A DNA stretch of 64,000 nucleotides from Chitinophaga oryzae (GCF_012516375.2 NZ_CP051204.2:8107501-8171500); one strand, 5' to 3'. Counted from the first letter of the stretch, positions 37,964 through 45,739 are shown. A program made the numbers and translations. The notes: generated by a model from the sequence alone, not told the origin.

Positions 37964-39028
37964 TTATACGGTTTCTTCCAGCAGGGTCCTTCTGAAGCCG
38001 ATCACGTTTTTCGGCGCTTCAAAGGATGGCTCATGCTGGTTGGCTATTTCAGCAACACTCATGGGTTTGCTGATCACGGTGTCGAAGCCCAAATGTTTGG
38101 ACAGGCGCTGCGCTTTCGCCGGCGAAAGCTTTTTGAACTCATACTTGGAGATCAGTCTTCCTTTGCGCAGCAGCGCACTGTCAATAGCAGACAGATCGCT
38201 GTTGAAAGAGCACACCAGCTGTATATTCAGGCAGTCTGCCAGCAGTCCGTCGGACAGGTTGAGCAGATTGGATACCGATGAATTGCCGCTGAACTTCCTG
38301 TCCATGATCACGTTTTCTGCATCTTCGATAATTACCACGCAGTTGGGGTTATCTATCAGCAGTTCCATGAATTCGGGATTCATGATATTGTGTGCCAGGT
38401 CGGGCGATACAAACAGGATGCGCTTTTTAATTTTACCGATGAGATAACGCAGGTAGGTTGTCTTACCGGTTCCAGGAATACCGTGCAGCAGCACGATGCC
38501 CTTGTCTTTATCCTTACGCAGCCGTTGCTGTATCACCTTGTCCACCTCACGGAAATCATCTTCATAAAACAGCCCGATGTCCAGCTTCGTGCGTTTGATC
38601 TCCATGCTCTTCAGCTCCAGCCCTTTACGCCCGCTCACGATCAGGTTGATCTCATGCGGTTCGCGGCGTTGTTTTTCCTTATAGCGTGTAGCCGTTTCAG
38701 TTACTTTTGAGACAAAAGCGGTATCCGCACCATCGTGCAGTATTTCCACCCAGGAATGCCAGAAGGCCACTACGCTGTTGTTGCTGAGCACCATCACCGT
38801 TTGGGCATGCTTATACTTTTTCTTTTTAGTATCGTAGTCGGTGTAGCGGTAGGTATGCAGTATCATTTTTTCAAAAGTCTTTACAAACGCCGCCGCTGCT
38901 TTTTCTCCGTCTATATCGTAGATATTATTGATGTTGGGTATACTGTTAAAATGAAACGTATACACCCCTTTGGGTGCAAAGTATTCTCCATCGGTGATAT
39001 CTATCTGGTTATTGACCATTGTTTTCAT
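37964..39028 (-). CDS. AAA ATPase of the rtcB group
   Basis: A 354-residue AAA protein. The first 150 residues form a non-conserved N-terminal domain that ends in KRTKLDIGLFYEDDF. Walker A GIPGTGKTT is at 183-191, Walker B CVVIIEDAE at 230-238, a sensor-1-like CSFNSD at 273-278 and an arginine-finger-like ALLRKGRL at 285-292. The module resembles the BCS1/FtsH-like classic AAA group (EDAEN, LLNLSDGL). It may remodel an RNP or protein complex linked to RNA repair; neighbours are the unknown basic protein and rtcB downstream. Linkage of rtcB to an ATPase gene is seen elsewhere (RtcR), but RtcR is a sigma-54 activator and this protein is not. Confidence 0.88.
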   Translation of the reverse strand: MKTMVNNQIDITDGEYFAPKGVYTFHFNSIPNINNIYDIDGEKAAAAFVKTFEKMILHTYRYTDYDTKKKKYKHAQTVMVLSNNSVVAFWHSWVEILHDGADTAFVSKVTETATRYKEKQRREPHEINLIVSGRKGLELKSMEIKRTKLDIGLFYEDDFREVDKVIQQRLRKDKDKGIVLLHGIPGTGKTTYLRYLIGKIKKRILFVSPDLAHNIMNPEFMELLIDNPNCVVIIEDAENVIMDRKFSGNSSVSNLLNLSDGLLADCLNIQLVCSFNSDLSAIDSALLRKGRLISKYEFKKLSPAKAQRLSKHLGFDTVISKPMSVAEIANQHEPSFEAPKNVIGFRRTLLEETV

Positions 39029-39305
39029 TTACAAATTGCACGTTAAAATTAATCTTCCCTGATAGTGATTTACCGGAGCCCTGTTGGGCTCCAGGCAAAT
39101 CAGGCTTATCATTTCCGGTACGTATAGGTACCTCTTTTTGGGGGAAGTTACAAGTTATCCTCTTGATAACCTGAAGATGGGGGCTAATTCAAACAGAGAC
39201 GAAAAAAACAACTTAAAGAGAGAGGATCAGCGGAGCAGGATTACTCCGCTACCTGTTTATAAATTGTACCTCCTCAAATATCTTTTCGCGATGAACACAA
39301 AAAAA
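39029..39305. other. Intergenic region upstream of the AAA ATPase gene
   Basis: I see no convincing gene here. It holds a GGAGCCC/GGGCTCC hairpin (39076-39093) and a hairpin with AGCGGAG/CTCCGCT arms near 39228-39249. These may be 5'-leader structures of the AAA-rtcB group. A near -7 box (GATATTTG) occurs around 39276 on the minus strand but is not exact. Confidence 0.4.
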
Positions 39306-39329
39306 CCCGGTCAGTTTACACGGACCGGG
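39306..39329 (-). terminator. Terminator of tiny-ORF module D
   Basis: Arms CCCGGTC and GACCGGG with a 10-base loop, followed on the minus strand by seven T. It ends about 20 bp after the 45-codon ORF at 39351-39488. The arm and loop sequence GCCCGGTCCGT is shared with the terminator at 40545. Confidence 0.75.
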
Positions 39330-39350
39330 CTACTAACGTTAACGCACATA

Positions 39351-39488
39351 CTACGTTAAGGCATGCCAGGTCCGTTTAGCGTCAATATGATTGATGCTAT
39401 CCTTGAATCCTTTACTGCGGCGCATTCCAGCGGCCAGTGCCCGGTTATTGATTGTATTCAGTGGTAATATCATTATCAAAACCATCAT
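39351..39488 (-). CDS. Tiny ORF D (45 codons)
   Basis: An open frame ending RTWHALT, closed by its own terminator 20 bp later. It begins at the foot of the previous terminator, so translation may instead start at the ATG at 39471-39473 (40 codons, MILPLNTINN). Basic C-terminal half (AGMRRSKGFKDS). No homology recognised. Support is only the ORF-terminator arrangement repeated four times here; a small RNA is an alternative. Confidence 0.3.
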   Translation of the reverse strand: MMVLIMILPLNTINNRALAAGMRRSKGFKDSINHIDAKRTWHALT

Positions 39489-39493
39489 AAAAA

Positions 39494-39519
39494 AAGCCCG
39501 GATCCATGGATCCGGGCTT
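39494..39519 (-). terminator. Terminator of tiny-ORF module C
   Basis: A perfect 26-bp palindrome with arms AAGCCCGGATCCA and TGGATCCGGGCTT, followed on the minus strand by a T7 run. It lies 27 bp after the 29-codon ORF. Confidence 0.85.
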
Positions 39520-39545
39520 CTGTTATATGATACAAATATTTTGTA

Positions 39546-39635
39546 CTACCTGTAACCATGAAACGCCCGGAACCCGCCCCAATCCTGCGTGCCGCAGGGG
39601 ATTGCTGATTCCATATTTAATTTAAAGCGTACCAT
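39546..39635 (-). CDS. Tiny ORF C (29 codons) with promoter and terminator
   Basis: An ATG ORF, MVRFKLNMESAIPCGTQDWG then GFRAFHGYR, inside a compact transcription unit: consensus promoter at 39673-39705, predicted start near 39666, terminator at 39494-39519. The transcript would be about 170 nt and have no room for another gene. Cys14 and the aromatic, basic C-terminus stand out. It may encode a micropeptide, or the RNA itself may be the product. No family recognised. Confidence 0.45.
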   Translation of the reverse strand: MVRFKLNMESAIPCGTQDWGGFRAFHGYR

Positions 39636-39672
39636 TTTTACGAGTGTTTACTATTATCAATTTTTAACGATG

Positions 39673-39705
39673 CAAAGATAACGTGATAAATAGTGATAAT
39701 GCAAA
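39673..39705 (-). promoter_or_regulatory. Consensus promoter of tiny-ORF module C
   Basis: On the minus strand TTTG, 21 bp, then TATCTTTG, matching the Bacteroidota -33/-7 pattern. There is no large gene downstream within 600 bp on this strand, so it must serve the small transcript. Confidence 0.7.
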
Positions 39706-39777
39706 TTTTTAACAGACTTTTTTCAAATATTTTTTCTATGTAGATAAATATAGTGTCGGCTCCTGACGGTATAAAAA

Positions 39778-39803
39778 AACCGGAAGTGCGCATACTTCCG
39801 GTT
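39778..39803 (-). terminator. Terminator after the DinB-family gene
   Basis: Arms AACCGGAAGT and ACTTCCGGTT with a 6-base loop, about 54 bp after the stop of the 39857 gene and followed by T7 on the minus strand. Confidence 0.85.
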
Positions 39804-39856
39804 GTTGTAATCGAATGAGGATAACAATAATAGACGTTGTTGGTCGACCAAAAAAA

Positions 39857-40423
39857 TCAGATCAGAACGGCGCTTTCTTCATATTCCCTCTCCAGTCTTT
39901 TCATCTGGCGGATATGACGTTCTATATGTTTGGTCAGGAAATAGATGTACTGATAGATATCCAGTTTGCCCAGATGGTTTACAGACATGTTGGTGAATAC
40001 CAGCACTCCTTCGCCATTCTTCAGCAAAGACAGATTGTACATGCATTGCGCATACTGTTGTTTCAGCAGCGCTTTTACTTCCTGCATATCTTTAAGCCCT
40101 GTAGGCTCCATGTGTTCCGGCCTTACCCATCCGAAAGACTTACTGCTGATCACATCGATCTGGCTGAATTTCTCCTGGTAATCTGCCGGCACAACAACGG
40201 TATGGCCGTTTCTTTTACGGTCAAGCGCCCTGCGGGTACTTTTGTTGATGATCAGTAACAGGAAGTAGTTAGTGAGGGAAATATGTTCCAGCACTTCCCG
40301 TATACTCCATTGATCGCGGTCCGGTTTGAAGTCCAGCAACGCCGGTTCCTTGTCAAACCAATTGTCCAATTCTCTGAAATTGGTGAGTAAAGCCTCTCTT
40401 ACAACTTGAATAACGTTTCTCAT
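39857..40423 (-). CDS. DinB-family protein
   Basis: A 188-residue four-helix-bundle protein of the DinB/YfiT superfamily. The sequence DRDQWSIREVLEHISLTNYFL carries the first metal-site His in the usual W-S-x-x-E-x-x-x-H-I setting. HIERHIRQMKRL near the C-terminus supplies the other two. Family members bind a metal ion and include thiol-dependent transferases; many have no known role. It stands alone, with its own terminator, between two groups of tiny ORFs. Confidence 0.88.
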   Translation of the reverse strand: MRNVIQVVREALLTNFRELDNWFDKEPALLDFKPDRDQWSIREVLEHISLTNYFLLLIINKSTRRALDRKRNGHTVVVPADYQEKFSQIDVISSKSFGWVRPEHMEPTGLKDMQEVKALLKQQYAQCMYNLSLLKNGEGVLVFTNMSVNHLGKLDIYQYIYFLTKHIERHIRQMKRLEREYEESAVLI

Positions 40424-40544
40424 ATACTAACGTTTTGGGGTTATGCACTATACCTGTCTGTACGAGATCAAATGGGCCGAGCACATAACGTTCTTAAAAA
40501 ATTGTTTGCCATTTCTGTGCCGGATTTTCCCGTGAAATAAAAAA
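40424..40544. other. Intergenic region upstream of the DinB-family gene
   Basis: About 120 bp. I see no gene and no exact -7 box; it should hold the promoter of the DinB-family gene. Confidence 0.4.
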
Positions 40545-40567
40545 CCCGGCCGTATTTACGGACCGGG
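40545..40567 (-). terminator. Terminator of tiny-ORF module B
   Basis: Arms CCCGGCCGT and ACGGACCGGG (one bulge) followed on the minus strand by TTTTTTATTTC, 27 bp after the 37-codon ORF. Confidence 0.75.
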
Positions 40568-40593
40568 CAATCATGTAATGGGTTAAGCTTACA

Positions 40594-40707
40594 TTACTGC
40601 ATACCTTGTCCGTATGGCTTTTTTAAGGCAAAGCCATTCCCTTTACACCAGATGGTGTATTGAATATTCTGACCAGTTATCGTCTGAAGTTCTTTCACTG
40701 TCGTCAT
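40594..40707 (-). CDS. Tiny ORF B (37 codons)
   Basis: MTTVKELQTITGQNIQYTIW followed by CKGNGFALKKPYGQGMQ. It lies between two terminator hairpins. The frame is open further upstream, but that part runs through the hairpin at 40732-40756, so the ATG at 40705-40707 is the sensible start. It reads like a small folded or secreted peptide (one Cys, Gly- and Lys-rich tail). No family recognised. Confidence 0.4.
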   Translation of the reverse strand: MTTVKELQTITGQNIQYTIWCKGNGFALKKPYGQGMQ

Positions 40708-40731
40708 TTCAGTACTGCTACTAAGCAAAAA

Positions 40732-40756
40732 GTCCCGCCTCTGTTGAGAGCGGGAC
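40732..40756 (-). terminator. Terminator or attenuator of tiny-ORF module A
   Basis: Arms GTCCCGC and GCGGGAC with an 11-base loop, followed on the minus strand by TTTTTGC. It lies between tiny ORFs A and B, so read-through would be needed for B from the promoter at 40912. This would fit attenuation. Confidence 0.7.
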
Positions 40757-40786
40757 CTTTGTTTATATCGTTTGATAACTTTTTCG

Positions 40787-40846
40787 TTAACAATCGGTGC
40801 AACGTGCCCGCAATCCGTCATAGACCTGCTTTTGCTTGCAGGCCAT
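40787..40846 (-). CDS. Tiny ORF A (19 codons), possible leader peptide
   Basis: MACKQKQVYDGLRARCTDC: three Cys in 19 residues. It follows a promoter by about 60 bp and precedes the hairpin at 40732-40756 by 30 bp. A leader peptide controlling that hairpin, or a free-standing micropeptide, are both possible. Confidence 0.3.
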   Translation of the reverse strand: MACKQKQVYDGLRARCTDC

Positions 40847-40911
40847 CGCAATAATCTTATATGTTGACAGAAGTTGCACTAAGAAATTTTGTTATTTGCT
40901 ACAAAGGTAGA

Positions 40912-40943
40912 TTTTATTTTTTTGATTACACAATAATATAGCC
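40912..40943 (-). promoter_or_regulatory. Promoter of tiny-ORF modules A/B
   Basis: On the minus strand TTG, 21 bp, then TACCTTTG, a full match to TTG-N19/21-TAnnTTTG. The -7 box is 40912-40919. The predicted transcript starts near 40905 and covers ORF A, its hairpin, ORF B and the terminator at 40545. Confidence 0.65.
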
Positions 40944-41153
40944 TACTTTTTTTATAGAGTTAACAATTCGTTTATATCCGGGATTCACTCCTCCTCTCTC
41001 CCTCACCATGGCCCGCTACAGACCTCCGCTGCTATCCGGCCGCAACATCTGCCAGACGGCGGCCAACGGCATCCAGCTGCAGCCCCGCCACCCCGGCCAC
41101 TTCCCGGCTATTCTCCAAACTATTCAGGACCAGCATTTTGCCGTCATTCTTTC

Positions 41154-42236
41154 CTAGAACAAACTCAGTTGGCTGGTAGGACGGCGGAAGGACTCCGTAT
41201 TAAACTCAAACCGCTCCTGGTTCAAGCCGTTCTTTTTTACGTGTACCCTGAACTGCTGCCGGATCAGCTCCGCGATATTGCCATCCCCCCGCATCCGCCG
41301 GCCGAATTCACTGTCATTCACATTTCCCCCGTGCATGCTCTCTATCTGGTGCCACACCTTGTCCGCACGGTCAGGGAAGTTTTTATAGAGCCAGTCATTG
41401 AAAATGAGCTTCACCGCGTCATTGAGCCGCACAACGGTATACCCGGCATACTTCGCCCCATTGGCAGCAGCCATCTCCAGCAGCCGCGGAATCTCATGAT
41501 CATTCAGCCCGGGGATCATAGGCGCCGTCATCACGCCAACGGGTATACCAAAATCACTCAGCTCCTTCACAATCTTAAACCGCTGCGCCGCCGTTGTGGT
41601 CCGCGGCTCCATCTTCTGCCGCAGCTCCTCCTGTAAGGTGGTAATGGAAACATACACACAGACCAGCTTTTCCTGTGCCAGCTGCTGCAGCAGGTAACGG
41701 TCCCTCAGCACCAGCGAGTTTTTGGTGATGATGCCCACCGGCTGTTTATACTCCAGCGCCACTTCCAGCAGCTGCCGGGTAAGCCACATCTTACGCTCCA
41801 CCGGCTGGTAACAGTCTGTATTACCGGAGAGGGAAATAGGCTTGGGCACCCAGTTTTTATTGTCCAGGAACTTACGCAGCAGCTCCGGAGCATTATGTTT
41901 GACAATAATCTTCCGTTCAAAATCCAATCCCGCACTTAATCCCCAGAACTGGTGGGCATTACGGGCATAACAATAAATACAGCCATGCTCACAGCCCTGG
42001 TAGGGGTTCATGGAATACCACATTCCCACGTCCGGGCTCTCCACCTTATTGACCAGCGTTTTGGCATGCTCCTCAAATACCTGGGTAGGCACATCCGCCT
42101 GCCACCACTCGTCAATCCCCTCTGCATGCTCCTGCACATACTCGCCCTTCAGGTATTTGTTTCGCGGATTGATCTGCGCACCACGTCCTTTGTAATAGGG
42201 AGTTTCGGCTCCTCCTTCCTGGAATGGCAATGTCAT
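41154..42236 (-). CDS. PA0069-family radical SAM protein
   Basis: A 360-residue radical SAM protein. The cluster-binding motif CEHGCIYCYA has cysteines at 82, 86 and 89. GRGAQINPRNKYLKG at the N-terminus and HGGNVNDSEFGRRMRGDG near the C-terminus are features of the PA0069/Rv2578c group. This group is distantly related to spore photoproduct lyase (SplB) and is often near DNA-repair genes; its reaction is unknown. A palindrome and a 21-bp tandem repeat sit directly before the start codon, pointing to tight repression. Confidence 0.9.
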   Translation of the reverse strand: MTLPFQEGGAETPYYKGRGAQINPRNKYLKGEYVQEHAEGIDEWWQADVPTQVFEEHAKTLVNKVESPDVGMWYSMNPYQGCEHGCIYCYARNAHQFWGLSAGLDFERKIIVKHNAPELLRKFLDNKNWVPKPISLSGNTDCYQPVERKMWLTRQLLEVALEYKQPVGIITKNSLVLRDRYLLQQLAQEKLVCVYVSITTLQEELRQKMEPRTTTAAQRFKIVKELSDFGIPVGVMTAPMIPGLNDHEIPRLLEMAAANGAKYAGYTVVRLNDAVKLIFNDWLYKNFPDRADKVWHQIESMHGGNVNDSEFGRRMRGDGNIAELIRQQFRVHVKKNGLNQERFEFNTESFRRPTSQLSLF

Positions 42237-42238
42237 AC

Positions 42239-42271
42239 ACTAAATATTTTAGTAAAAATACTAAATATTTT
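42239..42271. promoter_or_regulatory. Operator-like repeat before the radical SAM gene
   Basis: Two copies of ACTAAATATTTT start at 42239 and 42260, exactly 21 bp (two helical turns) apart. Between and across them lies the perfect palindrome TTTAGTA-N4-TACTAAA (42248-42265). The site begins 2 bp before the start codon, where a bound repressor would block expression. Confidence 0.55.
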
Positions 42272-42353
42272 GTCATTTTATTATTCAGGTATTTTATTAT
42301 TTGACGAGCGCCTGATTTTCCAGGGACTTCGGCAAATAATCAAATAACAAAAT
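42272..42353. repeat. Imperfect AT-rich inverted repeat
   Basis: Left arm TATTTTATTATTTG (42290-42303) and right arm CAAATAATCAAATAACAAAATA (from 42333) pair with one or two mismatches around a 29-base loop. It lies just after the MutS-like gene stop and may end its transcription. The style resembles the repeats at 56821 and 60098. Confidence 0.45.
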
Positions 42354-42369
42354 ATCCAAATATCAAAAT

Positions 42370-44151
42370 CTAAATGATTTCCATCTGTTTCATCAGGAAA
42401 GTAGCGTTTTTGTTACGCGCAATACCCGGGCGGATACGGTAATCGAAGAACAGGTGGTCGTCCTGGATAGTGCTCTCGAAACAGTAGTTCCGGATTTTGC
42501 TCGGATAATTTTCCTCCAGGTGCCCCAGCTCCAAGTCATGCGTGGCAATCATCCCAAGGCAGTTATACGCCAGGAAATGCTCTATCAGGCTGCGGGAACC
42601 GGAAAGCTTGTCTTCCGAATTGGTGCCTTTCAGGATCTCGTCCAGCAGGATGAACACCCGCTCCCCTGTTTTCAGCTGAACAATGATATGCTGCAGCCGC
42701 AGCAGCTCCGCCTGGAAATAGGAAGTATGGCTGGCGATAGAATCTTTGATACGCATGGAGGTCATGATGCGCATGGGCGTAAACACCAGCCGGCCGGCAC
42801 ATACCGGCGCGCCGCACATGGCCAGCAGCAGGTTGGCACCTACGCTGCGCAGGAAAGTGCTCTTGCCCGACATATTGGAACCGGTAATAATCAGGAAGCT
42901 GGCATCCCGGCCAATATGCCCGTCGTTTTTAACGGATTCGCTCTCCGGGATCAGCGGATGCCCTAACCCTTCCGCTTCCAGCAACATCGGCTCCGACTGC
43001 GGCTGCGGATAAGCATACCCCGGATGATTAAACGCAAAAGTGGCCAGGCTGTTCCATACCTCCAGCTGCGCTATCACATCAATCCATTTGTCCACCGCCG
43101 TTTTATGCTGCTCTTTCCACCGCTCCAGCCGCAGAATGCAATGCAGATCATATAGCAGCAGAGAATTGAGAGCGATGCCCACCAACAGGTTCAGCCGCTG
43201 GTCAAACGCGGAACTGATGCGGGACAACTGATGCAGCGCTACATCTGCCTCACGCGCCGTTTCCTGCTGCTGCCGCAGCAACGCCGACTGCTCAAACGCG
43301 CCTTTACGAATCAATCCCAGCAACAGGGCAAACTTCTCCAGGATCCTTTCCTTCTGGGATATCAGTTTGTACTGCTCCAGCAATTTAGGCTGGATGCTCA
43401 GCAGTACCAGCCAGTTGACCATCACCATCCCGATAAAAAGATAGTAATGCCCCATGTACCTGCCTGCCACCACTGCCGCCAGCGTTAACGCCGGGAACAG
43501 CCACCGGGCAATCCCCATAAACCGGTTATGGATAAAGGCAAAAGGCATATCCAGCCATTGCGCCAGCTCGCGGCGGTCGCTGGCATCCTCTTTGGCCAGC
43601 ATGGCATTGGCAGTAAGATGCTGCCGGAAATCCGTTTCGGGGGCCAGCACTTTCAGCGCTTCCTGGGTAGCCAGGATCTGCGCAGCGTCCAGCATCGGGG
43701 CCGACAACGAAGCCGCCAGCCGTTGTTTTCCGGACAAGGTGCCGGTACGGTTGATCGACTGAAAAATGGAAGCAGGGCCAAACACGTCGAGGTCGCCGGA
43801 ATAATCATGCTGATCGTTGATGAACTCATGACCGTCTTCAAAGGAAGACTCCCAGGTGGTAGCCTGCTGAAGTTCCTTTTTATTCAGCTCCAGTAACGTT
43901 TTCAGTAACGCCAGTTGTTGCTGGGAACGATTATGTCTTTTAAGGAAAAAACCGAAAGCCACCACTCCCGTTGCTGTGGCCAGCAGCCACGCCCCTTCCC
44001 TTCCCTCACGGAAGTAAAACACCACCCCGGCAATGATCAACAGGAAACTCAACAACCGGGACCACGAGAGCAGCGCTGTCCGCTTCTTCTCCCTGTCAAT
44101 CGCCTGTTGAAAGTCGTTGATGCGTTGCTGGTATAGATGAGGGTGCTCCAT
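42370..44151 (-). CDS. Membrane-anchored MutS-family ATPase
   Basis: A 593-residue protein with a C-terminal MutS ATPase domain: Walker A TGSNMSGKST at 423-432, Walker B VFILLDE at 499-505, TNSEDKLSGSR, and THDLELGHLE as the switch His. The N-terminal half has two pairs of hydrophobic helices (about residues 27-70 and 210-255). It lacks the mismatch-recognition and connector domains of MutS proper. Bacteroidota carry many such proteins of unknown role. The domain order suggests ATP-driven work at the membrane rather than mismatch repair. Confidence 0.85.
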   Translation of the reverse strand: MEHPHLYQQRINDFQQAIDREKKRTALLSWSRLLSFLLIIAGVVFYFREGREGAWLLATATGVVAFGFFLKRHNRSQQQLALLKTLLELNKKELQQATTWESSFEDGHEFINDQHDYSGDLDVFGPASIFQSINRTGTLSGKQRLAASLSAPMLDAAQILATQEALKVLAPETDFRQHLTANAMLAKEDASDRRELAQWLDMPFAFIHNRFMGIARWLFPALTLAAVVAGRYMGHYYLFIGMVMVNWLVLLSIQPKLLEQYKLISQKERILEKFALLLGLIRKGAFEQSALLRQQQETAREADVALHQLSRISSAFDQRLNLLVGIALNSLLLYDLHCILRLERWKEQHKTAVDKWIDVIAQLEVWNSLATFAFNHPGYAYPQPQSEPMLLEAEGLGHPLIPESESVKNDGHIGRDASFLIITGSNMSGKSTFLRSVGANLLLAMCGAPVCAGRLVFTPMRIMTSMRIKDSIASHTSYFQAELLRLQHIIVQLKTGERVFILLDEILKGTNSEDKLSGSRSLIEHFLAYNCLGMIATHDLELGHLEENYPSKIRNYCFESTIQDDHLFFDYRIRPGIARNKNATFLMKQMEII

Positions 44152-44244
44152 TACTTACATTTTTAAAAGTGAAATGCAGCTGAAGACGATCGTCTCCGCT
44201 GCATTCCAAATATCAACATAAAAAATAATAAACTAAAAAAATGA

Positions 44245-45675
44245 TCAGGCGTACTGCCGTTTCAGCAGATCAGGATACTCCTGGCTCACCTTCAGGATAA
44301 GTTCACCAAACAGGGTACACGCCCAGGCGAACCATTTCCGGGTGAACTTCGTAGGGTCGTCCTTGTGATACGACTCATGTATGAAACCCGTGTTACCGTC
44401 AGTATTGCGCAGTGTTTTGATACACGCTGCAATTTCCTCCTTGCTCTGGCTGGTCAATGCTCTCATGATAATACTCATCGGCCAGATGTAGTCCACCCCG
44501 GTATGCGGGCTGCCTACGCCGTCGCCATATTTGCCTTTGTAGAACCACGGATGAAAGCTGCTCCATACAAAGTGGCGGGAAGCCTGGTACAGCGGGTCGT
44601 CTGCAGTGGTATAGCCCAGGTAGGGAATAGACAGCAGGCTTGGAACGTTGGTATCGTCAATGAATAAACGATTTCCAAAACCATCCACCTCAAATCCGTA
44701 CATGTTGCCCAGGTACGGATGTTCTACGATCGCATAGGCTTTGATGGCGCGGTCCACTTCGTCCGCCAGTTCAGCGCACTCTTTGGCAAAAGCCGCATCT
44801 TTGTAGATCTCCGTGCTGATCTCCGCCAGCTGCCGCAGGGATACCACTGCAAACATGTTGGACGGGATCAGGAAAGGAAACACTGTAGCGTCGTCGGAAG
44901 GACGGAAGATGGAAACGATCAGCCCTACCGGCAACATCGGTGAACCGTAGCCAGAATTCGGGACGGTATCAGACTGCCAGGCGGTGACACGCTGGAACTT
45001 GTAAGGGCCTTTGCCTTCTTTACGTTGTTGTTCTTTAAAGGTTTTAACGATCAGCTGGGCCGACTGTTTATATTTCGCGTCAAAGACGCTGGTATCGCCA
45101 CCATGCTTCCAGTAGTGGTACGCCAGGCGTACGGGATAGCAGAGCGAGTCTATCTCCCATTTACGCTCATGCAGCTCCGGCTTCATGTCTGTCAGGTCTT
45201 TCTCCCACTCGCTGCCGGTAGGCCCATCATTGAAGGCGTTGGCGTACGGGTCTATCAGGATGCATTTCACCTGGCGATTGATCACCCCCGCCACCATCTG
45301 TTCCAGCTTCTTGTCTTCCTTGATGAGCGGAATGTAAGGCCATACCTGCGCAGAGGAGTCGCGCAGCCACATAGCGTTGATATCACCGGTGATCACGAAA
45401 GTGTCCGGCCGGCCGTCCATTGTTTTGAAGTTGACAGTGGTATCAAGGGTGTTCGGGAAACAGTTCTCAAACATCCAGGCCAGTTTGTTGTCGGCAATCT
45501 GTTTTTTTACGCTGGCGATTGTCTTTTCCACCGCGTCGCTGGTAAATTTTCGTTTCGCCACCGGCGGACGTTGGGAAGAATAACCATCCCAGCCCAACAC
45601 AGTTTTGGGCATCCCCAGGCTAACAGCACCTGCCAGCAGTGCGCTGTTCCTGATAAAATCTCTCCTTGCTACCAT
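44245..45675 (-). CDS. GH125 exo-alpha-1,6-mannosidase family protein
   Basis: A 476-residue (alpha/alpha)6-barrel protein of family GH125, metal-independent exo-alpha-1,6-mannosidases. ITGDINAMWLRDSSAQVWPY is the family signature and includes an Asp-Arg-Asp substrate-binding segment. YANAFNDGPTGSEW and SYHKDDPTKFTRKWFAW near the end are also conserved. It has a twin-arginine-type leader (RRDFIRNSALLAGAVSLGMP), so it is probably exported folded. The upstream gene encodes a YncE/phosphoesterase fusion; the two may form one transcription unit acting on mannose-rich glycans. Confidence 0.92.
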   Translation of the reverse strand: MVARRDFIRNSALLAGAVSLGMPKTVLGWDGYSSQRPPVAKRKFTSDAVEKTIASVKKQIADNKLAWMFENCFPNTLDTTVNFKTMDGRPDTFVITGDINAMWLRDSSAQVWPYIPLIKEDKKLEQMVAGVINRQVKCILIDPYANAFNDGPTGSEWEKDLTDMKPELHERKWEIDSLCYPVRLAYHYWKHGGDTSVFDAKYKQSAQLIVKTFKEQQRKEGKGPYKFQRVTAWQSDTVPNSGYGSPMLPVGLIVSIFRPSDDATVFPFLIPSNMFAVVSLRQLAEISTEIYKDAAFAKECAELADEVDRAIKAYAIVEHPYLGNMYGFEVDGFGNRLFIDDTNVPSLLSIPYLGYTTADDPLYQASRHFVWSSFHPWFYKGKYGDGVGSPHTGVDYIWPMSIIMRALTSQSKEEIAACIKTLRNTDGNTGFIHESYHKDDPTKFTRKWFAWACTLFGELILKVSQEYPDLLKRQYA

Positions 45676-45739
45676 ACTGTTTATTACATTTAAGTAGGGC
45701 TAAAATAGAAAAGTTTCCGGGATTTGCTTAATCGATTTA

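Noticed and set aside
39084..39359. Plus-strand open frame of 91 codons
   Set aside because: Crosses a terminator and stem structures; low-complexity, no motif, no promoter.
40708..40851. Upstream extension of tiny ORF B to 85 codons
   Set aside because: It would run through the hairpin at 40732-40756 and over tiny ORF A in another frame; the shorter start is more sensible.
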